A stretch of 64,000 bases of DNA from Hyperoplus lanceolatus (Eukaryota; Chordata; Actinopteri; Uranoscopiformes; Ammodytidae): NCBI GenBank assembly GCA_026929865.2, contig CM049418.1:6719501-6783500 (forward strand), read 5' to 3'. The notes beneath the pieces are model-generated. The model did not search any database. It saw only the letters and a program-made list of their open reading frames with translations, and was not told the DNA's origin. Each line of letters starts with the position of its first letter. The stretch's first letter is position 1. This document shows positions 13,290 through 23,887 of the stretch, piece by piece. Position numbers and translations under genes: made by a program.

Positions 13290-13466
13290 TGGCCAGTACG
13301 GGGATCGAACCCGCGCGGGGGGGGGGGGGGGGCTCCCGGGGGGGTTGCCCGTTCGCCAAGACCCAACAACCTTGGCGTTATTTTGTGTTGTTTTTTTTTT
13401 TGTTGTTTGGGGGGGGGGGGGGGTGTTTGGTGAGCACCACGCTCTAACCAGCTGAGCTAACCGGCC
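13290..13466 (-). tRNA. tRNA-Ile(AAU) interrupted by two inserts
   Basis: Three blocks read on the minus strand, 13466-13433 (34 nt), 13382-13369 (14 nt) and 13315-13290 (26 nt), join to exactly 74 nt. That is the length of vertebrate tRNA-Ile(AAU), and as I recall it the joined sequence matches that gene almost completely. Block 1 carries the A box (TTAGCTCAGCTGGTTAGAGC), block 2 starts with anticodon AAT, and block 3 carries the B box (GGGTTCGATCCC). Insert 1 (13383-13432, 50 bp) falls between U33 and A34. Insert 2 (13316-13368, 53 bp) falls at the variable-loop/T-stem junction. Both contain long C/G homopolymers. A T5 Pol III terminator lies about 5 nt past the 3' end. It is probably a pseudogene. 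Confidence 0.85.
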
Positions 13467-13619
13467 GTGTAATCCCGCTTTGAAAAAATCTTTTATCAAG
13501 ACAAAATATCGCTACTTGAGCTAACAGCCAAGATACAGTGTAACTACTTACACGACACTATACAAAAATAACTTTTAAAAGGTATTTTCTTGCCATAGCA
13601 ATGTCCGTTCATAGTTAGA

Positions 13620-13693
<74 letters not shown>
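13620..13693. repeat. (GA)n microsatellite
   Basis: About 70 bp of pure GA dinucleotide, ending directly at the left TA of the pogo-like element. Confidence 0.95.
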
Positions 13694-13696
<3 letters not shown>

Positions 13697-13735
13697 GGGA
13701 GACCGGGTACAGTTGTAACACGGGACGGTTGTAAC

Positions 13736-13797
13736 CATAGACATTATAACATTATCATTAGCATTAACATTAGACATTATCCTTTATAATGTCTATG
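13736..13797. repeat. 62-bp hairpin within P1
   Basis: CATAGACATTATAA at the left pairs with TTATAATGTCTATG at the right. Both sides are flanked by GTTGTAAC (13728-13735 and 13798-13805). This could be a tiny transposon with an 8-bp duplication, but GTTGTAAC is also P1's own repeated motif. Confidence 0.5.
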
Positions 13798-14472
13798 GTT
13801 GTAACAACTTGAATTCCTCCAATCACAAACAAGCTAGAGTGATGACACTCACTGTGCTCGTGCTCCGTCAGTGTCCCTCCTTTCATTCAAAAGGAGAGCC
13901 ACATCTGATGCTTCAAGAAGAAGTTATCGACAAAAGTCTGTTTTTGAGGTAAAAAATCTACTTTGGATTCTGTCCTTATATCAAATGTCTATGAATCCAA
14001 ACAAGTATTATTAGAATCGCTGTTTTGTAAGCTAAAAGTAAAAATGGCTAACAAGTGTCAAACTAGCATTCAAGCTAGCTCACATGAGATGAAAACATGG
14101 TTGGTGATACTGGGACAGTTCTAACACCCCGTTACAACTGTCCCAATATCACCAACCATGTTTCATTTATATTTTAAAAACTAGCTAAGGTTAAGGATAG
14201 AGTTGCAGATATTGGTAGAATGTGTAAATAAAAAGTAAAATGTGTACTGTGTATTGCAAATTAAATGTAAAATGTCATAAAATCACATACAAGTAATGAT
14301 AATGAGTAAAAGTCAGTGGAAACATGTGTTTGCTTACAGCATGCCAAATATCAGGAAGAGGATAACAGACAGGGGAGTCCCCTTACGAATACTGGAAAGG
14401 GGTTCAAATGAGGTCAGACAGGGCAAATCAGTTAGGGGAGTGGCCAAAACATATAACTGCTGAGACAGCTGG

Positions 14473-14641
14473 ATGAAAGCTCCAGGAGTCACCGTGACCA
14501 TTTATGATTTGCCAGGAATTGTGAAGAGTTCCCTTCCCCGTGCTGCATCACCAGGAAATATTCAGACAGGGTTTGCATGCACTGGAATTTGGCCTTTTAA
14601 TAGGGATATCTTTAGTGAAAGTGACTTTGCACCATCCTCAG
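14473..14641 (+). pseudogene. pogo/Tigger transposase C-terminal fragment
   Basis: The frame reads MKAPGVTVTIYDLPGIVKSS and then GNIQTGFACTGIWPFNRDIF. The NIxxGFxxTGIxPFNxxIF block is the conserved end of the DDE domain in Tigger/pogo transposases (known). The frame is broken by the insertion at 14642 and resumes at about 15651 (TDRP). About 60 residues of a protein normally over 500 aa are left here. Confidence 0.75.
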
Positions 14642-15644
14642 GGCCCACTCACACTGGTGCCATTTGCCTGTTCCGTGCTCAGCACGATTCAGCACGATTC
14701 CCCCGCCTCCCCACTCCCCCCGCTGGCCCGTGCTCACACTGCTTGTGGCCTGGGCACACTTGCACCTTGCCTACGTCACCGTGCGCGTTTAGGATTTGGA
14801 GCGTAGTCTACTTGTAGGCTATACGACTGTTTGTGAATATTTTCATCCGGCCAAATTTGCATCAAATATTCCACTTCCACATTAGAGCAACGAGAATCCT
14901 TAAGCTAAGCTATTGTTTTTTTTTTTTATGTAGCCTTGACGTAATAGGTCGCGGTGGACAGTCTCATATTTGTGCAGCACGCTGTTTATTATTAATATAA
15001 CAGCCCGTCAGACCATACGTACCGGATGGTTTTATACACATCGATCGCTCCATCAAATCCAAGTAAGAACTTTTTGGATGGGCAGAGATCGTTTTTTTAA
15101 GTGTCTTTATAAAGTTTCTTGTTAGTGTAGGCTACTGTTTCCTTATCACCGGACCGCGGTGTGTTATTTTGGGTTCGTCTCCACCGCCATGCGTAAAGGC
15201 AGTTATGAAAGCTGACGGGAGGAAAAAGAAAAAAATCATCTGACGAACGTGAGTAAACACGAAAACCTTTTTGCTTTGCTTTCTGAGCTGACCTATTTAG
15301 CTCTCTCCCTCTTTTATTAGCCCACACCTAGGCCTACACACACGTTAATTCTCACACATTATAGCTACAAGTCCAAGTGGTGGGCAATTCTGGTGCCGAC
15401 TAGTAAGGCAGCGGACGTTAACGGACTATGCATCCTTAATAAATTCACGTCAGGAACGCAGCCTGTGCGCTTGCTTGTGCGCGTGTCATCTCATTAGCAT
15501 CTGTACACCTCTCCCAGGTGTGCCGTGGCCAAGGGGCTGTTCCGTGCTGGAATACAAGTTGGCGTGGTCACACTAGCCAAACGTTCTAGACTTTAGTATG
15601 CTAATGAGCTTTGGGCCGCGGCCGCGGCCCTAGTGTGAGTGGCC
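14642..15644. mobile_element. TIR element with CCTCAG duplication, inserted in the P1 transposase
   Basis: The left end GGCCCACTCACACT and right end AGTGTGAGTGGCC are inverted. CCTCAG occurs at 14636-14641 and 15645-15650, and removing the insert with one copy restores a sensible transposase reading (SSVTDRP). The size is 1,003 bp with no transposase. The superfamily is not determined; a 6-bp duplication is unusual. Confidence 0.7.
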
Positions 15645-16269
15645 CCTCAGTCACAGACCGCCCACCACCAGCAGTGACACCAGAGGTTCCATCCTCCTCT
15701 TCAGCTCCATCACCCAATGTGGCAACGGTGGCATCCTCCGTGCCACATATAGCAACATCCCCTGTCACACCATGTGTGATGTCTGAGCCATCAACCTCTG
15801 CTATGGACACCACTTAACAATGCCCTGTAAGGTGACCTTGGGTGCTTTGAAAGGCGCCCTCAAATAAAATGAATTATTATTATTATTTATTATTACTTTT
15901 TCACCCGTGTCCATCCGTCCACACCCAAAAGCTGGCCCAAGAAAGCAGACGATAAAGGGCAGGAAAAGAAAGGAAACCGCTGTCCTTACAGATACTCCTG
16001 TGAAAGAACAAGTGGAGGCTGAGAAAGGAAGGTCTACCGCTAAAAGGAAAATGAATTTCGACAACAAACAAAAGCCCAAACAGAAGAAGCAGAAAAAACA
16101 AGACTCATCTGAAGATGAAAATTAAAATGAATGTTGCATAGTGTGCTTTGAGAACTACTCCAGGTCGAGGGAGGTCTGGCTCCAGTGCTGGTCCTGCAAA
16201 GCCTGGGCACACAAGGACTGCGCAGATGGAAGGGATAATTACACGTGCCACAACTGTGACTCTGACTAG
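15645..16269 (+). pseudogene. pogo-like transposase tail: basic region and PHD-like finger
   Basis: After the insertion the plus strand encodes a Pro/Ser/Thr-rich stretch, then a Lys-rich tract (KRKMNFDNKQKPKQKKQKKQ) with an ILTDTPV-like motif. After a stop codon near 16123 comes a Cys/His cluster, CIVCFENY...CWSCKAWAHKDCA...YTCHNCDSD, ending at TAG 16269. The spacing C-x2-C, C-x2-C, H-x2-C, C-x2-C resembles a PHD finger, seen at the C-terminus of some fish pogo-family proteins. A LINE tail with an ATT repeat (about 15831-15898) interrupts it. Confidence 0.6.
15831..15898 (+). mobile_element. LINE 3' tail with (ATT)n
   Basis: Contains gtgctttgaaaggcgccctc, then AATAAA and an ATT repeat. A similar tail (aaaggcgccctttaatgaa) is at 60800-60834, so the family recurs in this window. 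Confidence 0.5.
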
Positions 16270-16744
16270 GTTTTCCGAACCCTCCTACCCCTCTCTCTCT
16301 TTTGTTGGGACTGTTTGAGTTAATTGTTCTTTCTAGTTCTTTTTAGTTCTGTTCTACCCATTAAATAAATCATATACCTGTTTGAGGTAGTGAGTCTTGA
16401 TCTCATGTTTGAGGATGTGTGTTCTACTCATTAAATAAAGTTCTTGCATTGTAATTTGATGGCTTCTTTTTTGTCATGCAGTATGAAAAAAGGTAATGAT
16501 TACTTAAAAACAAGAAATTAATAGTCACAATAATATGACTGATCAATAATATCTTTCATTTTGAGTATATGATTGATTCATTCTGAATATTTTAGACACG
16601 TTACAACTGTCCCTGACATGCGTTACAACTGTCCCTGTGTACAGGGAGAGTTGTAACGGGACATATATATATATATATCACCGTGATTATCACATGATTT
16701 TTTAAATATGAAAAGCACATATTCCAAAAAAACAACATCTTATC

Positions 16745-17260
16745 AATTCAAGTCGAGTCAGCTTTATTGTCAATATCTGCAATATGTGCCAGACAAACAG
16801 TCAGAGGAATCGAAAATACATGTCTTCCCAACCAAATAAGTACAAAAGGATAAAACGAGATAAGAAGGTAATAAGTTAGTAATATATAGCCTACAATAAA
16901 TCCTAAATGTTGCAAAACATACCAAAAGGTATAGAAAAGTAAACAATTTAAATGTGCAATATGAAAAACATTATTTACTATATGTGAATTGCAGATGTTC
17001 AAAGTCCAGAGTTCTCGAGGGCAGAGGGTAAAGGGTTTCAAAGTCCAAAGTTCTTGGAGGCAGAGGGGAGAGAGTTGGGCTTCCTGACAGCCTGGTGGAG
17101 CCAGCTTGGAGGCTCCCGTGCGGTCTCCCACATGGCAGGAGGCTGAAGAGGCTGTGTGAGGGGTGGCTGGGATCCCCCACAATGCTGGTTGCTTTGTGGG
17201 AGAGGTGGGTACCGTATGTACAGGAGCGAAGGGCAGTGGGACACAGATGATGATTGATTA
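16745..17260. repeat. Unclassified interspersed repeat, left part
   Basis: Begins with a gtcagctttattgtcaatat motif and contains ataagtacaaaaggataaa, a composition I recognise as a common teleost repeat without being able to name the family. A 576-bp element is inserted at its right side (17261) and the flank continues after 17845. Confidence 0.35.
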
Positions 17261-17836
17261 TAGCCTGGCTCTGCCCGCCTACCTTCTTCCGCTCAAATTA
17301 AATTTTCCCTTCAGTAGTCAGTCTGGGGCTGCGGTGTATTCATGTGTTCGAGCTCAGGAAAATGTCTTTCCGTCCAATCAGCGAACAGAGCGAGTGGCTG
17401 AGAACGATGACGTCAAAATCACGCGCCAGTTTCAGTTGAATGCTGCGTTCCTTTATACTCGGAACTCGGAAATTTCTGACTTGGTAGTTCCGAGTTCCGA
17501 CCTGTCTGTGTTCCAGTGCATCTGCTCGGGAAAGTATGGACGCCTACAACCTTTCTCATCCAAATAACTAAACGTTAGGCTCTAGCAAGTTACCGTTGCC
17601 AGCTACCGGTAGACCCATAGACTACAATATGTAGTCAGAAGCCGGCTCATCATGACATATGTCACGACCAAACGTTATGCGATTGGTTGGCTGATCCAGA
17701 GTGGCACTGGGCAGATCCAATAGTTTTAAACTTCAACAGACACCCACCTCCAAGTGAGTGAACGTTTGCCAATAGGGCAGTTCCAGACCTTCTGTACAAA
17801 TTAAATGAAGTACGATGGTCTGGTTGGACCAGGCTA
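17261..17836. mobile_element. TAGCCTGG element with 9-bp duplication, copy 1
   Basis: The element begins TAGCCTGGCTCTGCCCG and ends GGACCAGGCTA. GATTGATTA is repeated exactly on both sides (17252-17260 and 17837-17845). A second copy at 37051-37424 shares the blocks cagtagtcagtctggg, aacagagcgagtggctgaga and gaccaaacgttatgcgattg. Nine-base duplications are typical of Mutator-like elements. There is no transposase frame. Confidence 0.75.
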
Positions 17837-18244
17837 GATTGATTATGCAGTTGAACAAAATAAGAAGGTGTGTACACAATTTAACAAATTCAGTTTAGAA
17901 AGTCAAATACTGATCCAACATTACAAAACATGTAAAAAAAAAGGTATATATATAAAGTGAAGACCCAAGAAAAGAATTCGACATATTCTCATGTCGCAGT
18001 CAATTTTACAATGTCGGAAACCGTCACATTTAGAGTTAGCAGTTGGAGATATTGGGGGACGAGATCAGCAAATAAAGCCGGTGGAATAACTAAAGGAAGT
18101 CCCCCGCTCGGAATATTGCATTAACTCTTTTTTAAATGAAAGATTCACAATGGCGTTTGCGGTTTTTAAAGTGATCATGCATGACATTTAGCCTACGTCA
18201 TAAGGGCATATTGTTGTTTATATTTACTTAACAACCAGTCCATT

Positions 18245-18486
18245 TTACCTGCAAAAAGAAAGGTAGTTGAGGCTGATCACTAGCGAGCAGAAGTGACTGG
18301 CGCCCACAAAGTCACAGCAGAGGACGTTGACCCCGCCAGACGCCCGCAGCCCCGGCCGCTGCTCGCTTGCCCAGCGCAACAGCAGAGAGAGAGATCTCAT
18401 CGTCATCTTCCTCATGTTCTGGAAGGGATGCAGGAGGACGTATGGAACATCTTCAGTCAGATTCAGACCGCTGACGTAAAACCCAG
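18245..18486 (-). CDS. plcxd1: plcxd exon 7 and stop
   Basis: 242 bp encoding GFYVSGLNLTEDVPYVLLHP through SLNYLSFCR and TAA. Acceptor cttttctag. No clear AATAAA was found within about 200 bases downstream on the minus strand. Confidence 0.88.
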
Positions 18487-20666
18487 CTAGAAAAGACAGC
18501 GGTCAGTGAAGCAAAAGTCCGTGAAGGATGAAAGAAAGCATGAAAAAGCCTCTGCTGTTAAAGGTACAGTGGTGTATTACGAGTGTATTTTGGCATCACT
18601 TAGCAGTGACAGTTTTAGATTGCAAGGAACTTTTCAAGTGATTATACCCTCGTTAGAACATACTTGGGAATGCTATATTACATTTCTACCTTTTCTAAAA
18701 AATGGCAATTCCCTTTACACACTGCACCCTTTAATTAACAAATATGTCAAATTAAACCTACCTGCAGTTACAAAAATACTAACGTGCAAGTTCATTTTTG
18801 GCCACTTTTTTATTTTCTTAAAGTTAATAAAAATATCTATAATGTTATGCTGTAATATTGCTACTTTTATTTAAGAAAGGGATTTGAATACTTATAATTG
18901 TGTACCTGGTCTTCCTCGGTGCTTCTGCTCCTCCAGGTAGGCTATCACTTTCTTAGGGTCTGGGCTGTTGGCATACCTGAGAAAAGACAGTGTAAAGATT
19001 AATTTGTAATTGAGCCCAGCTGCCGGAACGTTTCAAATGCATGTGTCCATCTGGCAATGGCTCTTGTGGCCTCACCAGGGGAAAATGTCAGTCTAGTTAA
19101 CACACCAAGCTTTCTCCAGATGTAGGAAAAATTAGTTTTAATGAATGAACATTGATACATAGCCATAAATATAGCCTTAAAAATTAAAATCATGTCAGTA
19201 AATTTACACAATTGAATACTCACTCCTAAGCTTCCTCGTTATTTAACAGAAATGTTGCAAATTTCAAATGGGCTTTATCAGACCCGCTCCACTGACATGC
19301 TTATGCTTTATGTCCCACAAGCCCGGTCTGAGCTGGGAAAGACAGCTTTTAGCTTCAGTGCCCCTGACTCCTGAAACAACTTACAGCAACAAATTAAACT
19401 AAATACCTTCATATCCTTTAACCAATTTAAACAAACTATCTTAAATCTGCCAAACTCTACCTGTAACTGTTTTAATTAGGCTATATTGTACTTGCACCCA
19501 TTTAATTTTAATTGCTGCCACTCTTCACCACTATGTAAATGTTTCAATTGTTTTTTTCTCTCTTCACCTGTTATTGTGTATTTGATGTTTTTGCATTGAA
19601 TATTGTTTATGTATTGCTGTTTTTCCTTTGAATTTGTTTTGAACTCGACGTCATTGTAAATGAGGGTCACCCCTCAATTGGTCTCTCGAGGATAAATAAA
19701 AGTTATATGGAATAAATGAAATGAAACTGTCTGCCTCCACCCCATAACACTCCTCCAATTTCACCTACTAATAAAGTAGTCCAAACTTTACTTGGTTTCT
19801 ATGCTTTGTGTGACTAGATATGGATATGTGTGAATGTGGTCGAATGTAGGCTAATTTGGGATAATTCATCTTTTATAACAATTAACAAAAAACAAACATA
19901 GTTGGAAATGTGCATCTTTAAATTAGACCTATTTGTATTTATTGTCCAATTGTTATAATTTAAGTAAATATTATTATTATAACTTTTATAATTATTATTG
20001 CTGCAATGATCAAGAGACAAAAACCTTGCTTTTTAATGTTCTTATACTTGTATAATTAGGATGTAACAATTAAGGATGTTGATTTCGATTTTACCAGTAA
20101 GGTATTCCCTTCCACAGCTCGGGGTGCTGCAGCACCATCTGCTGGTTATCATATGAAACTATAAGCTGCCGACATCTGGACCAACAGGAGCGCAAAGTGG
20201 GAGTTTCCTGCATAGAAACACATGCAAACAAGTATGTCATATCTGAAAAACTAGACATGCCAATGGAATGACTGTAAATAGAGAAAAATGCTCAGAAATA
20301 TTTCCCAAAGCCTAAAAAGACATATTCAAATGTCTTGTTTTGTCCAAACGACAGCTCAAAGATTACATTTCGCCATCATTTGAAACAGAAAAACAACACA
20401 TTTTAGAGGTTTTAACCAGCAAATGTTTGATCAATGATAAATTGATTGATTAGTTTATAACAATCCACCGTCTCTCCTTTAGTTACCTGCGAGGAGCAGA
20501 GTTTGTTACCGAAAAGCGTGATAATGAACTCCACAAGATGGGCGTGATCTATGTCGGTCAGCGACTCAAAATGTGAGCAAGAGATGATTACGATCTCTTT
20601 GGGATGAGCGTCCAACCAGGCAGCAAGTTCATACAAAGCCTCCTGCAAACGCGCGCGCACACACAC

Positions 20667-20732
<66 letters not shown>

Positions 20733-22088
20733 CTTATTTTGGATTCAGTATCTTCTTAGTAACTGCTGGGCTATTCCCTGTTTCTATGGTTCAATGTAAA
20801 TCCCGTGTGTGTATGTGTGTGTGTTTGTTTACCTTGACAGTCGTCAGTGTGTAGATCCCGTGGGCGAACAGTAACTCGCCGACTCCAGTTGGCTTCCTGG
20901 CGATCCGCAGGTCCAAGAAACGAATACCAAGATCACACTGATCGCTGAGGACTGATTGCTGTCCACACACAGAGAAGAGAAAGAGGATGTGTATATATAT
21001 CAGCCTAGATGGTTAAATGGGTAACAATTAACTGCAATTGGTAAAAACTCCAGTGTACGTTGATAGACAAATAATCAAGTAATTTTATAACAGATTTACC
21101 ATTTAGTAATTATTTAACTGCTTCTAGGCTACCAAATGTACATATATTTGCTGTTTTTTAAAGCCTAATATGACAGAAAACTGAAATTGAATTCAATGAC
21201 TTCTAAGATTTATTTAAGAAACCCTCCCTACCTGTGTGGTGGCCCAGCGGGAGATGCAGGGTCGAGTCCAGCAGGGAAACAGCCTGTCAATCACCCTGAG
21301 GAGGCAGGGCTCTGACCTCAGGACGGGAGAGGACACATCCAGACAGAAAGACATGCTGTCATGGCTCCCTGTGACAAAGTATTCAGATCCTTCACTATAG
21401 TAAAACTACCAAACTGTAAAAATACTCTGGTACAACTAACATTCCTGCAAGGAAAAAGCTTAAATAAAAGTGTATAATCAGGAAAATGTAGGCCTACTTG
21501 TAGTATTAAAGGTAAAGTACTCAATGCAGAAAACCTGACTATTACATTATAATATTACATTCTTATTGCTCAACATTAATGTTTAAGCAGAATTTGTATC
21601 TGGATCAGGTGGATTTAGTAGCTATATGACTGAAATATATTGTGCTTTTCTTTAATAGATTAATCTAATTTGTCTATTTTCTATCCATATAAATGAGAAA
21701 ATGATTGTTAGTTTTTTTAAACTAATTAAAAGGAAAGTCAGAAAATCCTCGCATTTCAGAATCTTGAACCATGTAATCTTGTGCACTTTTGCAAAAAACT
21801 AAACAAAGATTGTAAACCTACAGTTGGAGGGGCAGTCAGATAAAGTCTATCCATGTAGCCTACATTTGGCCATTGTATGCACACAAATAAAGATAGGAAC
21901 CATACAGAAGCTATATCTAGGTTTCTAGTTTGATTTGAGACGATTTTCCCACAAAGAGCCCAGATTACTGGCCCTTGTGACCCACCGGGTATCGCGAGGT
22001 TCCACAGTGGGATATCCAGCAGCTCTGCGGGAAGACGGGACATCCAGTCCGGGTTCCGTCCGAGTTGCTGCCGCTCCTCCAGCGCCAT
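18245..22088 (-). CDS. plcxd1: PI-PLC X-domain protein, PLCXD1-like, complete (7 exons)
   Basis: Exons on the minus strand: 22088-21986, 21368-21232, 20958-20833, 20642-20487, 20207-20095, 18976-18906, 18486-18245. All joins use GT/AG, phases agree, and the sum is 948 bp, or 315 aa plus stop (human PLCXD1 is about 323 aa). The X domain carries LAIPGSHDSM with catalytic-type His37, IRFLDLR (96-98) and LLFAHG with His113, the two histidines expected of the family. The C-terminal block GLNLTEDVPYVLLHP resembles PLCXD1 (GINLTENLQYVLAHP, recalled). The family is thought to hydrolyse phosphoinositides; no signal peptide or membrane segment is seen. Paralogue choice (1 versus 2 or 3) is by recalled similarity only. 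Confidence 0.9.
18562..18730. mobile_element. TTAA MITE family K2, short copy in plcxd intron 6
   Basis: Ends AGGTACAGTG and CACTGCACCCT abut TTAA at 18558-18561 and 18731-18734. The 169-bp length is about half that of other K2 copies, so it is internally deleted or a sub-family. Confidence 0.7.
18906..18976 (-). CDS. plcxd1: plcxd exon 6
   Basis: 71 bp completing Trp212 and encoding YANSPDPKKVIAYLEEQKHR. Acceptor ttttctcag, donor gtacac. Confidence 0.85.
19200..19730 (+). mobile_element. LINE 3' end in plcxd intron 5 (empty-site copy)
   Basis: Contains ccggtctgagctgggaaaga, encoding the RSELGKTAFSFSAP block of an L2/Rex-like LINE C-terminus, and the tail ctcgaggataaataaaag. The same family is at 47480-48440 in the opposite orientation. 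This copy has an intact TTAA at 19472-19475 where the other carries a MITE. It lies antisense in the intron. Confidence 0.75.
20095..20207 (-). CDS. plcxd1: plcxd exon 5
   Basis: 113 bp encoding ETPTLRSCWSRCRQLIVSYD through GIPYW. Acceptor tctatgcag, donor gtaaaa, phase 2. Confidence 0.85.
20487..20642 (-). CDS. plcxd1: plcxd exon 4
   Basis: 156 bp, phase 0, encoding EALYELAAWLDAHPKEIVII through LCSSQ. The acceptor gtttgcag is preceded by a (TG)n tract rather than a normal polypyrimidine tract. Confidence 0.88.
20661..20730. repeat. (CA)n tract beside plcxd exon 4
   Basis: On the gene's strand this is (TG)n ending about 17 nt before the exon 4 AG. It occupies the place of the polypyrimidine tract in a 190-bp intron. 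Confidence 0.9.
20833..20958 (-). CDS. plcxd1: plcxd exon 3
   Basis: 126 bp, phase 0 at both ends. Encodes GIRFLDLRIA and LLFAHGIY with the second catalytic-type histidine. The donor gtaaac is followed by a CA-rich intron start. Confidence 0.88.
21232..21368 (-). CDS. plcxd1: plcxd exon 2
   Basis: 137 bp completing Gly35 and encoding SHDSMSFCLDVSSP through RWATTQ. Acceptor ttgtcacag, donor gtaggg. Contains the first catalytic-type histidine. Confidence 0.88.
21986..22088 (-). CDS. plcxd1: plcxd exon 1 (coding part)
   Basis: Codons 1-34 plus one base, with DWMSRLP and the start of the IPG motif. Donor gtgggt. An acceptor-like tttttcag 8 bases before the ATG suggests a further noncoding exon upstream. 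Confidence 0.88.
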
Positions 22089-22249
22089 CTTCTCACCTGA
22101 AAAATGTATTTAGCTGTTCCATATACAACCAAACTGTTTCCATTAGAAAGTTTGTCATGCTCCTTTTCCTTGTTTTGCAATTCATACAACGTTTGTTTCA
22201 TGGACGGTTTGTTTACAAAGTCTTCCGGATAGTACAAACAAGCTGACAC

Positions 22250-23460
22250 TTCCTGTAAGGACCTTCAAAATAAAACCGGATAACTAAAGACACGGCAGTA
22301 TTATTTTCAAAATAAAACCTACACAGTTATAATAATCTACTGCTGCAATTAAACACATATATATGTGGGCTAAATTGTAGCTGTCATATTTAATGTTAAG
22401 GCGAGACACTTCAAGTGAATGGGGTGAAATGTTTTACTTATAAATACCTTGCTTACAATGACCAATTGATTAGGCTAATGTCATAAACAAAAATGTAGGC
22501 TAGTTCTTGTATTACGATTTTTCAGAAATGTTTGAATAATTATACAATATTACTTATCTGACTACTTACATGTGTAAATCTCTTTAAAAAACAAAAGTCT
22601 AGATGTTGGATAAAGCCAGAGTTAAGTTATCTTTATTTAAAGAACATATTAGTGTCGTACAGAACAGATTTTCTATACAGCCTTTTGTATTTTATAAATC
22701 AAAAGATTACTATGTAGATGTCTTACATTTTTTTTGGTATGTTTTAAAAAAACTTAAATCATAAAATAAACAACATACAGTATTATGAACCAATCTCACT
22801 GTAATAACCTTCAGGATAGTTGTAAGAATGATCATGAAAAGTTTAGATGATGTAACTGCATTACAAGTTGATAGTTTTGGTTAGTATAAAAATGACAAAT
22901 GTTGAGATAATGACCATTAAAAATGGTTGTATAGGAGAAATATACAGACGCAAACGGACAAGGTTTAGTCAAATAAACACAATGTACATTTTGGACCTTT
23001 TTATTCATACAAGTATGAAAGAAGACATGTTATGTATGCAAAATAGATACAAATCAGTTTTTGCCAGCCATGTGTCGCCTTAGTTAACACATTATTTAGT
23101 ATTAGCTTACTTTAAGTTTAGCTGTTATTCTATTTTTAGAAATAATATAAATAATAACTCCATTTATATAGTAGCTTTCGAAACAAGTTAAGAGTGCTTT
23201 ACAGTAAAAAATTTAAATAAAAGTCAACAAGAACCACAACATGTGCAAAAAGTCAACAAGAACCACAACATGTGCAAAATCTGAATAAAAGTACAATAAA
23301 TATCATTGGTTTGCAAAAAGCCAAACAATATAGATATAGTAATTTTCTGTATGTTTTTGTATTGTGAATTATTACTTCTGAAACTAAAATATATCATTCT
23401 TGAATTGTCAAATGGAATTTTTGAATAACAGTGCACTTCTTATTTTTCACTGCCGATCTA
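22250..23460. other. AT-rich intergenic sequence
   Basis: Upstream of plcxd. No gene, RNA or well-formed element is seen. A degraded LINE tail (tttatatagtagctttcgaa) lies near 23162, followed by a 33-bp direct duplication at 23221-23280 (agtcaacaagaaccacaaca). Confidence 0.4.
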
Positions 23461-23466
23461 ATTTAA

Positions 23467-23851
23467 ACCTGCAGTGTGTAGAATTTTGGGTTTTATTTCC
23501 TAGCAGATTTTGTAGAAAGTAATTATAATATCCATACGTACATTTAATTTAGTGCATAATAGCTGAAAAAAATGTTTTGAATTATTATTTTTTCCCTTAG
23601 AAAGGGTCTCATATATGTCCATATTTCTGCATATTTTGGACCAAGGCCTAGTGCCGCCATCTTGACAGTGTCATAGTTGGAATGTCATCAAATCAGTTTT
23701 TTTTTCATTGTTTAAAATTTAGAATTGTTCTTGTCCTTGAAGGCCACTGTAGCTTCTGTTATTATTCGAAAGGGGTGGGGTTACCCAGGGAGCGTTGCAT
23801 TCTATAACTTTGTAGAATTTTCTTGATGATGTCATATTACACACTGCACCT
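23467..23851. mobile_element. TTAA MITE family K2, 385-bp copy
   Basis: Ends ACCTGCAGTGTG and CACACTGCACCT with TTAA on each side (23463-23466 and 23852-23855). Shares internal blocks (ggccactgtagcttctgtta, ggtggggttacccagggagc) with copies at 28357-28708 and 47719-48092. Confidence 0.8.
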
Positions 23852-23887
23852 TTAAGCATTGAAAGAGTTTTAAAGACAAATAATTAA

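Larger units (their letters stand above)
13696..16666 (+). mobile_element. pogo-like DNA transposon remnant P1
   Basis: The left end follows TA at 13694-13695 and begins GGGGAGACCGGGTACAG. Copies of the motif GTTGTAAC with GGGACA recur near both ends (13711-13735, 14110-14150, 16600-16660). Inside are the C-terminal block of a Tigger/pogo transposase and its basic and PHD-like tail. The N-terminal helix-turn-helix and most of the DDE domain are absent. A 1,003-bp element (14642-15644) and a LINE tail (about 15831-15898) are inserted in it. The right boundary is approximate. Confidence 0.7.

Noticed and set aside
13736-13797. 62-bp mini-transposon with an 8-bp duplication
   Set aside because: The flanking GTTGTAAC is the repeated subterminal motif of P1 itself, so the direct repeat is not good evidence of insertion; kept only as a hairpin.
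17163-17567. 134-codon plus-strand frame
   Set aside because: It spans the border of a MITE and its host repeat, so it cannot be an ancestral gene.
23221-23280. CRISPR-like or satellite repeat
   Set aside because: Only two copies of a 33-bp unit with no spacers; a simple tandem duplication in a eukaryotic genome.
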